Shown: positions 57,159 to 64,000 of the stretch, piece by piece
Numbering within the stretch: position 1 is the stretch's first letter
How the letters are laid out: every line of letters begins with the position of its first letter
Source of the DNA: an uncultured Pelagibacteraceae bacterium
GTDB lineage: Bacteria; Pseudomonadota; Alphaproteobacteria; Pelagibacterales; Pelagibacteraceae
Length of the DNA: 64,000 nt
Reading direction: 5' to 3'
Assembly: GCA_902545405.1 (NCBI GenBank)
Contig: CACCFT010000004.1
Coordinates: 1-64,000, forward strand
Made by a program: the position numbers and the translations under genes
The notes under the pieces: model-generated
The model's input: only the letters and a program-made list of their open reading frames with translations
The model's database searches: none
What the model was told of the DNA's origin: nothing

Positions 57159-58034
57159 ATGTTTTCAAAAATAAAATCAAAAGATAAAGCAGAACAATTA
57201 AGACAACTATTAAATGGACCAGAAATAATTGTAATGCCTGGATGCTTTGATGCATTATCAGCAAAATTAATTGAAAGAGAAGGTTTGAAAGTTGGGTTTA
57301 TGTCTGGCTTCAGTGTTTCATCAACAAAACTTGGTATGCCGGACACAGGTTTAATTTCTTTTTCTGAAATGGCAGAACAAGTAAGAAATATATGTAATGC
57401 TACATCAATTCCAATAATATTTGATGGGGATACTGGATATGGAAATTCAGTGAACGTATTTAGAACTGTAAGAGGATATGCAGATGCAGGAGCAGCTGGA
57501 GTGATGATTGAAGACCAAAAGTGGCCAAAAAAATGTGGTCACACAAAGGGCAAAGATGTTGTCGAACTTGATGAAGCTAACTCAAGAATTAAAGCTGCGG
57601 TGGATGCAAGAGAATATGGAAATAAAGATATCTTAATAATGGCAAGAACTGATGCCATAGCAACTAGAGGATTAGATGATGCAATTAAAAGAATGCAATC
57701 TTTTTCAAAACTTGGTGTTGATATTTTATTTATTGAAGCTGTTAAAAATAAAGAAGATATGAAAAGAATTATTAAAGAAGTTCCAGGTCATCATATGTTA
57801 AATTTGATCGAAGATGGCGAAACCCCATTATTGGAAATTAATGAAATAGAGGAAATTGGTTATAAAATTGCTGTAATGCCTCTAACCCTAATGAGTGCAT
57901 CAGTAAAAACGATGCAAGAATGTTTGAATAATATGAAAAATAAAGTTTATAATAAAAATGTTTCTAAATTTTCAGAATTAAGAGATATAGTTGGCTTCAA
58001 CGAATATTACGATATTGAAGACAAATATAAATAA
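57159..58034 (+). CDS. ICL/PEP mutase superfamily lyase (2-methylisocitrate/dimethylmalate lyase or oxaloacetate decarboxylase-like)
   Basis: FDGDTGYGNSVNVFRTVRGYADAGAAGVMIEDQKWPKKCGH motif. Confidence 0.85.
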   Translation: MFSKIKSKDKAEQLRQLLNGPEIIVMPGCFDALSAKLIEREGLKVGFMSGFSVSSTKLGMPDTGLISFSEMAEQVRNICNATSIPIIFDGDTGYGNSVNVFRTVRGYADAGAAGVMIEDQKWPKKCGHTKGKDVVELDEANSRIKAAVDAREYGNKDILIMARTDAIATRGLDDAIKRMQSFSKLGVDILFIEAVKNKEDMKRIIKEVPGHHMLNLIEDGETPLLEINEIEEIGYKIAVMPLTLMSASVKTMQECLNNMKNKVYNKNVSKFSELRDIVGFNEYYDIEDKYK

Positions 58035-58255
58035 TGTTTCCAAAAAAATTCTCTAAAATTCTTTTCGTTTTTTTTATGGGTTTAGGAATGAGTTTGTTAA
58101 TGACCCTAATTATTACATTTATAAATACAGGTTATGATGAATTTTATTATAAAAGATTTTTCAAAGCTTGGTCTATTAGTTTGCCAGTTGCATTAGTTGC
58201 AACAACTTTTGTTGCACCGTTGGTTAATAAATTAGTGGAAAAAATTACTAAATAG
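58034..58255 (+). CDS. DUF2798 small membrane protein
   Basis: GMGLSLLMTLIITFINTGYDEFYYKRFFKAWSISLPVALV... Confidence 0.7.
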   Translation: MFPKKFSKILFVFFMGLGMSLLMTLIITFINTGYDEFYYKRFFKAWSISLPVALVATTFVAPLVNKLVEKITK

Positions 58256-58267
58256 AGAGGATGTCAT

Positions 58268-59182
58268 ATGAGTGAAAATATAGCTTTTATAGGAGTTGGT
58301 AATATGGGAAACCCAATGGCCTGTAATTTAAAGAATGCTGGTAAAAAAGTTAAGGTTTTTGATGTTTCTAAAGAAATGATTGATAAAGCAGTTGAAAATA
58401 ATCTTGATGTTGAGAAGGATTTTGGAAAACTAATCAATAGTGAAACGTCTGTAGTAATCACTATGTTACCCGAGGGAAAACATTCAAAAGAAGTTTATTT
58501 AAAAGAAAATGGCGTTCTAGATAAAGTTTCTAAAAATTGTCTACTAATAGATTGTTCAACAATCGATATAGATACCTCTAAAGAAATAGGAAAGAAAGCA
58601 AATGAAAAAGGTATTAAGATGATTGATGCACCAGTAAGTGGTGGAGTGATGGGTGCACAAAAAGCAACTTTAAATATTATGGTCGGTGGATCAAATGATG
58701 CATTTAATCAAGCTTTACCTATTTTAAAATTAATGGGTAAAAATATATACCATGCAGGAGAGATAGGAAGCGGAAACGGTGCAAAGATTTGTAACAACAT
58801 GTCTCTTGGAATAACAATGATTGCTGCTTCAGAGTCGTTAATGTTAGCAAGAAGATTGAATATAGATATAAAGAAAGTTCATGAAATTATGAAAAATGCC
58901 TCTGGAAATAGCTGGCCTATTTCAGTTTATCCACCCTTGCCTGGATTAATTGAAGGAACTCCATCTAACAACAAATATAAGCCTGGCTTTTCTGCAGGTA
59001 TGATGAACAAAGATTTAAAACTTGCAAATGAATGTGCTAAAAATGCAAATGCATCTACTCCATTAGGAGAGATGGCATTAGAAATATATTCAAAGTTTTG
59101 TGAAGATGGAAATGGTTCGAAAGATTTTTCCGCTATATCAAAAGTTATTGGTGGAGATGCTTGGGATTATCCAATAGAATAA
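58268..59182 (+). CDS. 3-hydroxyisobutyrate dehydrogenase family (beta-hydroxyacid dehydrogenase)
   Basis: FIGVGNMGNPMACNLKNAG; DAPVSGGVMGAQKATLNIMVGG. Confidence 0.9.
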   Translation: MSENIAFIGVGNMGNPMACNLKNAGKKVKVFDVSKEMIDKAVENNLDVEKDFGKLINSETSVVITMLPEGKHSKEVYLKENGVLDKVSKNCLLIDCSTIDIDTSKEIGKKANEKGIKMIDAPVSGGVMGAQKATLNIMVGGSNDAFNQALPILKLMGKNIYHAGEIGSGNGAKICNNMSLGITMIAASESLMLARRLNIDIKKVHEIMKNASGNSWPISVYPPLPGLIEGTPSNNKYKPGFSAGMMNKDLKLANECAKNANASTPLGEMALEIYSKFCEDGNGSKDFSAISKVIGGDAWDYPIE

Positions 59183-59755
59183 TTACCAAGAGGAATTTGG
59201 ACTCTCCAAAAATTTTAACTCATCTGGTGTAGATTTTCTCCCCATAACTTTATTTCGATGAGGATATCTATGAAATCGTTTAATTGCAGCGGTATGATCT
59301 TTCCAAAATTTTTTTATCTCATTATAGTTTGGATGATTAGATAAATAGTTATCCAACAATTTATATGCTCTATCATGATCTATAACTTCTTCACTGTGAA
59401 TGTATGGCAATAGCATGAAAAAACGTTGATATTCATCCATTTGATCAAGATACCCGTTATAGACCGCATCATTTACAATCAGTCTTGCTTTATGATCAAA
59501 CTCAAAAGCTTTTTTATCATCTCTATATAAATTTCTTGAAAATTGATCCAATAAAATAACTAAAGCTAGAGTACTTAATGGTTCATCTTGCCAATCATCA
59601 TATTCATTCAAAGTAGCTTTTTCATGATCATCTTTGAATTTGTCTCTAATCAATTGATCAAAATTATCATCTCTTTTAAATCGCTTTTCAACGACCATAT
59701 CATCAAACCAAAAATCTAATATTGCTTTGGCTCTGTCATTCATAAACTTTGTCAA
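59183..59755 (-). CDS. DUF924 family protein
   Basis: ILDFWFDD; VILLDQFSRNLYRDDKKAFEFD. Confidence 0.88.
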   Translation of the reverse strand: MTKFMNDRAKAILDFWFDDMVVEKRFKRDDNFDQLIRDKFKDDHEKATLNEYDDWQDEPLSTLALVILLDQFSRNLYRDDKKAFEFDHKARLIVNDAVYNGYLDQMDEYQRFFMLLPYIHSEEVIDHDRAYKLLDNYLSNHPNYNEIKKFWKDHTAAIKRFHRYPHRNKVMGRKSTPDELKFLESPNSSW

Positions 59756-60128
59756 CTTTTACCTGATATGACTCAACAAGTCTGTTGGTTTCATTTGCCA
59801 TTGCAACGACTGCAATAAGTTCACTTAACATCTCAGTAGTAGCACCTTTAGATTTAGCAGCGATACTGTGAGATTTAATACAATACTCACAACTATTTGT
59901 CATTGAAACTGCTACATAAATAAGCTCTTTTGTCATTTCATCTAAAGCGCCTTTTTTCATCACTTGCTGTATAGAAGTCCATGTTCTCTCTAAAGTTTCT
60001 GGGTTGTTGGCTAACATTTTCCAAAAATTGTTTATGTAGTCTGTATTTCTCTTTTTTTTTATATCTTCAAATACTTCTCTCACCTTTCCTGTAGCATCAG
60101 CTTCTTCAATCATATTAAAAACTGCCAT
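59736..60128 (-). CDS. Carboxymuconolactone decarboxylase/AhpD-like protein
   Basis: VAVSMTNSCEYCIKSHSIAAKSKG. Confidence 0.88.
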   Translation of the reverse strand: MAVFNMIEEADATGKVREVFEDIKKKRNTDYINNFWKMLANNPETLERTWTSIQQVMKKGALDEMTKELIYVAVSMTNSCEYCIKSHSIAAKSKGATTEMLSELIAVVAMANETNRLVESYQVKVDKVYE

Positions 60129-60137
60129 TTCACCTCC

Positions 60138-61820
60138 TTAATTGTAAATTGTTTCTATTTTAGGCATTAATCTTAATAATTCCTTAGTATATTCATGATT
60201 TGGATTTTTAAACAACTCTTCTGTCTCAGACACCTCGCATAGTTTTCCATTCCTTAAAACTCCAATGTCATCACACATTTGTCTTACAACTGGTAGATCA
60301 TGACTTATAAAAAGTATAGTTAAATTAAGTTGTTCCTGTAAATCTTTAAGTAAATTTAGTATTTGGGCCTGAATACTCACATCCAAAGCAGATGTTGGCT
60401 CATCACAAACTAATAATCTTGGTTTTGTTGCTAATGCTCTTGCAATAGAAATTCTTTGTCTCTGTCCTCCTGAAAACTCATGAGGATATCTTTCGGCTGA
60501 AGACTTGGATAACTCCACAGAATCTAAGAGATCATTTATATACTCATTTAATTCATTAGAGCTAATATTTGCATCATGTAACTTTATAGGTTCAGCAATG
60601 ATATCTTTAACCTTAAGCCTACCATTCAACGAAGAGTACGGATCTTGAAATATCATTTGAATTTGTTTTCTAAATTTAAGTAATTCTTTGTTACTTTTTA
60701 TATTATTAATACATACATCATCAAAATAAATTTCACCTGAGGTGGGTTTAAATAAATTAACAATCATTTTTGCAATTGTAGTCTTTCCACTGCCACTTTC
60801 ACCAACAAGTCCAAAAGATTTTCCTTCTTGTATATTAAATGAAACAGTATCAACTGCTAATACATTATTTTGAGATTTTTCCGTAAAAAAACCTTCATTA
60901 AAAGTTTTAGAAAGATTTTTTATTTGAACTAAATCTTTTTTTGAAATTTCTCTTTTATTCCATCTGTTTAAAATTTTTAAATTAATATTTTCCTGGTTAT
61001 TATTTTCTTTCTCTATAATTTTAAATCTGGATATCTTTTTATTTGTGGGTGGAACAGAACTAACTAAACTTTTTGTATAAGTTTCTTTTGGTTCTGTTAA
61101 TATTTGCTTTGTTGTTCCCAATTCTACCAAATTACCATTTTTCATGACAGCAACTCTATTGGTAGTCTCTGCTATAACTCCCATATCATGTGTAATTAAT
61201 ATAACTGCTAAATTTCTTTCTTTAGTCAGTTTTTTGATAAGTTCTAATATTTGTGATTGTATTGATACATCAAGTGCAGTTGTGGGCTCATCTGCAATTA
61301 ACAACTCTGGTTCACAACACAGAGAAAGAGATATAACCACTCTTTGTCTCATACCTCCTGAAAATTGATGAGGATAATCATTAAATCTTTTTTCAGCATC
61401 TTTTATGCCTACTTCTTTTAAAAGATTTATTGATTTTTCTTTTGCTTCTGAGTTACTGAGGTTTAGATGAGTCTGGATTGTTTCAATAAGTTGTTGTCCA
61501 ATTGTTAAGATAGGATTTAAAGATGTCTGAGGATCTTGAAAAATAAATCCAATTTTTTTTCCTCTTAAACTTAGAATATTTTTTTTATTTTCATGAATAT
61601 TTATGTCGCTTAAATAAATTGATCCTTCAGATACTTTCCCTGGTTCGTCAATTAAATCAATTATTGCATTTGCTACAGTACTTTTTCCAGACCCAGATTC
61701 CCCAACTAATCCTACAATTTCTCCTCTTTTTATCTCAATATTAATATCTTTTGCAGCATGAACTGTCTCTTTTCTCAATTTATAATCTACACTTAAATTT
61801 TGTATTTTTAAAAAACTCAT
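60138..61820 (-). CDS. Fused dual-ATPase of Dpp/Opp-type ABC transporter
   Basis: Two Walker A (GESGSGKSTVAN, GESGSGKTTIAK) and two SGG motifs in one ORF. Confidence 0.93.
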   Translation of the reverse strand: MSFLKIQNLSVDYKLRKETVHAAKDINIEIKRGEIVGLVGESGSGKSTVANAIIDLIDEPGKVSEGSIYLSDINIHENKKNILSLRGKKIGFIFQDPQTSLNPILTIGQQLIETIQTHLNLSNSEAKEKSINLLKEVGIKDAEKRFNDYPHQFSGGMRQRVVISLSLCCEPELLIADEPTTALDVSIQSQILELIKKLTKERNLAVILITHDMGVIAETTNRVAVMKNGNLVELGTTKQILTEPKETYTKSLVSSVPPTNKKISRFKIIEKENNNQENINLKILNRWNKREISKKDLVQIKNLSKTFNEGFFTEKSQNNVLAVDTVSFNIQEGKSFGLVGESGSGKTTIAKMIVNLFKPTSGEIYFDDVCINNIKSNKELLKFRKQIQMIFQDPYSSLNGRLKVKDIIAEPIKLHDANISSNELNEYINDLLDSVELSKSSAERYPHEFSGGQRQRISIARALATKPRLLVCDEPTSALDVSIQAQILNLLKDLQEQLNLTILFISHDLPVVRQMCDDIGVLRNGKLCEVSETEELFKNPNHEYTKELLRLMPKIETIYN

Positions 61821-62746
61821 TTTTTCAATTTAGGATTAAGAGTGTCTCTCATCCAGTCTCCTAATAGATTAATGGAAAAAGCCAAAACAACTAAGAATAT
61901 TGCTGGAAAAAAAGTTATCCACCATTCACCAGAAAATAAAAAGTCATTTCCAAGTCTTATTAATGTTCCTAAAGAAGGAGTAGTTGGAGGAACGCCAACA
62001 CCTAGAAAACTCAATGTGGCTTCTGCAATTATTGCTAATGCAAGACCTATAGTTCCTATAACAAGTACTGGTCTCATAATATTTGGAAGAATATGTTTAA
62101 ACATTACTATAAAATTAGAAACTCCAATAATTGTTGATGCAGAGACATAATCTTTATTTTTTTCAACTAAAGTTGCTGCTCTTGATACTCTTGCAAACTG
62201 TGGCCACTCTGAAATACCAATTGCAAAAATTAAAACATATATTGCCATTTCGTCATGAAGTTCACGTGAAATAATACCTCGCGCAATACCATCAACAAGA
62301 AGTGCCATCAAAATACTTGGAACTGTTAACTGAACATCTGTTAATCTCATAACAATCATTTCATACTTGCCACCAAAAAAACCAGCTGTAAGACCTAATC
62401 CAACTCCTAAAATTAAACTAAATAAAATTGCTGAGAAACCAACTATTAAAGATATTCTAGATCCATAAAGAATAGTAGATAACATATCTCTTCCTTGTCC
62501 ATCAGTACCAAGTAAAAATTCTACTTTTCCTTCGCTAGTCCAAGATGGTGGGGTGAATGCGTCCATTAAAGATAAAGATGATGGATCGAATGGATTATAA
62601 GGTGTAATAAATTCTACAAAAAATGAACAAAAAAATATTATTGCTAATAAAATCGATGAAACTATTGCTGTAGGAGATTTTATAAAACTGAAATAAATTT
62701 CACTATCTTTTATTTTATTCCAAGTTGTTAAAGCTTTATTATCCAC
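61817..62746 (-). CDS. Dpp/Opp-type ABC permease (DppC)
   Basis: LGTDGQGRDMLSTILYGSRISLIVG. Confidence 0.92.
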   Translation of the reverse strand: MDNKALTTWNKIKDSEIYFSFIKSPTAIVSSILLAIIFFCSFFVEFITPYNPFDPSSLSLMDAFTPPSWTSEGKVEFLLGTDGQGRDMLSTILYGSRISLIVGFSAILFSLILGVGLGLTAGFFGGKYEMIVMRLTDVQLTVPSILMALLVDGIARGIISRELHDEMAIYVLIFAIGISEWPQFARVSRAATLVEKNKDYVSASTIIGVSNFIVMFKHILPNIMRPVLVIGTIGLALAIIAEATLSFLGVGVPPTTPSLGTLIRLGNDFLFSGEWWITFFPAIFLVVLAFSINLLGDWMRDTLNPKLKK

Positions 62747-63722
62747 TAGCTGAATCTCCTTTAACTCTAATTCTTGGATCTATAAAGTAATACAAGATAT
62801 CGACTATAAAATTTATCATTACAAAAACGAATGCTATAAATACTAAATATGCTGACATAATTGGAATATCTACAAACTGAACAGCTTGAATGAAAAGAAA
62901 TCCCATACCTGGCCATTGAAATACTGTTTCCGTAATAATTGAAAATGCAATTAATGTTCCAATATTTATACCAGCAATAGTTATTACTGGAATTAGTCCA
63001 TTTTTAAGTGCGTGCTTATAATTAATGCTTTTTTCATTAATGCCTCTGGCTCTTGCAAACTTTATGTAATCAGTCTGAAGTATTTCCATCATTTCAGCTC
63101 TGACGAGTCTTATTATATATGTCATTTGAAAAAGACTTAAAGTAACTGATGGTAATATAATTGCTTTTAAACCTGATATGGTTAAAAAGCCTGTCGACCA
63201 AAATCCTAGATCTACCACCTCACCTCTTCCAAACGATGGTAGAACGCCTAATAAAACTGCAAAAAGATAAATAAATAAAATACCAATTACAAAGGTTGGA
63301 AGAGAAACACCTAATAAAGAAACTGCTAAGATAAAATCACTCAAAAAACCTTTTCTTTTTATGCCTGTATATACTCCCAATAAAGTACCAGAAACCAATG
63401 CAATTAGAGCAGATATTAAAACTAATTCAATTGTTGCAGGTAATCTTTCAATGATTAATTCTGATACAGGTCTTCTTAATTGATAAGATATTCCAAATTC
63501 TCCTTTAGAGGCATTAATTATAAACCTAGTAAATTGTACATGAATTGGGTCCATTAAACCCAAGGTTTCTCTTAACTCAGCTCTTTCTTCATCTGATGTT
63601 TCCTCACCCACCATGTTATTTATTGGGTCTCCTACAAAATTAAAAAGAGAAAAAGATACAAAAGCTACGACAAGCATAACCATTGCAGATTGAAACAATC
63701 GTTTAAAAAAATACTTTATCAA
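62739..63722 (-). CDS. Dpp/Opp-type ABC permease (DppB)
   Basis: LGLMDPIHVQFTRFI; DYIKFARARGINEKSINYKHALKNGLIPVIT. Confidence 0.92.
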   Translation of the reverse strand: MIKYFFKRLFQSAMVMLVVAFVSFSLFNFVGDPINNMVGEETSDEERAELRETLGLMDPIHVQFTRFIINASKGEFGISYQLRRPVSELIIERLPATIELVLISALIALVSGTLLGVYTGIKRKGFLSDFILAVSLLGVSLPTFVIGILFIYLFAVLLGVLPSFGRGEVVDLGFWSTGFLTISGLKAIILPSVTLSLFQMTYIIRLVRAEMMEILQTDYIKFARARGINEKSINYKHALKNGLIPVITIAGINIGTLIAFSIITETVFQWPGMGFLFIQAVQFVDIPIMSAYLVFIAFVFVMINFIVDILYYFIDPRIRVKGDSASG

Positions 63723-63742
63723 TTTATGAAATTTTATTTTTA

Positions 63743-63772
63743 TACAAGCCCTTTAATTAAAAAGGGCTTGTA
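63743..63772 (-). other. Hairpin between Dpp-type SBP and permease genes
   Basis: TACAAGCCCTTT-aattaa-AAAGGGCTTGTA, 12-bp perfect arms. Confidence 0.8.
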
Positions 63773-63781
63773 ATAAATTAT

Positions 63782-64000
63782 TTAGTCAAAGCTCGCAAAA
63801 CGGAATAACGGCTCGTTATTCGGTCTTATCGGAACATTAACATCTTTTTTTGCAGCCCAAGATATAACTTGGTGATGTAAAGGAAGATAAGAAATATCAT
63901 CTTTTACTATTTTCCAAGCTTTAGCTATCGCAGCATTTCTCTTATCTAGGTTAACTTCACCTTCCATAACTCTTATCGCAGCATCTACATCAGAGTTACT
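63782..64000 (-). CDS. Dpp-type substrate-binding protein, C-terminal end (truncated by window edge)
   Basis: Frame open to the edge: SNSDVDAAIRVMEGEVNLDKRNAAIAKAWKIVKDDISYLPLHHQVISWAAKKDVNV...; upstream of DppB. Confidence 0.8.
   Translation of the reverse strand, partial: SNSDVDAAIRVMEGEVNLDKRNAAIAKAWKIVKDDISYLPLHHQVISWAAKKDVNVPIRPNNEPLFRFASFD

Noticed and set aside
1-64000. Possible prophage, transposon, CRISPR or tRNA/rRNA genes
   Set aside because: No integrase/transposase motifs, spaced repeat arrays, or GC-rich cloverleaf-like intergenic segments were seen in any spacer examined.

Overview
This is a low-GC, gene-dense window with very short intergenic spacers and strongly SAR11/Candidatus Pelagibacter-like content (inference from gene families and organisation, no search run). 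It is almost entirely protein-coding. No rRNA, tRNA, CRISPR, transposon or prophage was recognised. Main blocks: HIT-pabCAB-MFS-metC; mnmA/DUF3553/cysQ/recX; amtB, hupB, rseP; a TPP riboswitch in front of an SSS transporter (thiV-like); a cytochrome c/c'/b561 group; a taurine block (ald, class III aminotransferase, tauABC); an Fbp-type Fe(III) ABC transporter; a carbon/sulfonate-like block (LDH2/MDH2, duplicated-wHTH regulator, BASS, Pta-like, HpsN-like); a SnoaL/cupin/SnoaL/MetE-like/ABC/pseudo-HAD block; a cysteine block (cysE-cysK); a compact operon of small NTF2, cupin, ABM-like and DUF1330 proteins ending in paired SMR proteins that lack the essential Glu; a TRAP operon with an ICL/PEPM-family lyase; and a Dpp-type ABC transporter. 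The best candidates for undescribed biology are (1) the small-protein operon at 49991-53411, (2) the SnoaL/cupin/MetE-like/ABC cluster at 35589-43646, which ends in a HAD protein without its catalytic Asp pair, (3) the duplicated winged-helix regulator with a 32-bp-spaced tandem operator, and (4) hairpins placed just after the substrate-binding-protein gene in four independent transporter operons. Several small genes absent from the ORF track were added by hand: a bTHX-like basic peptide, a DUF3553 protein, small membrane proteins and an edge-truncated HIT protein.
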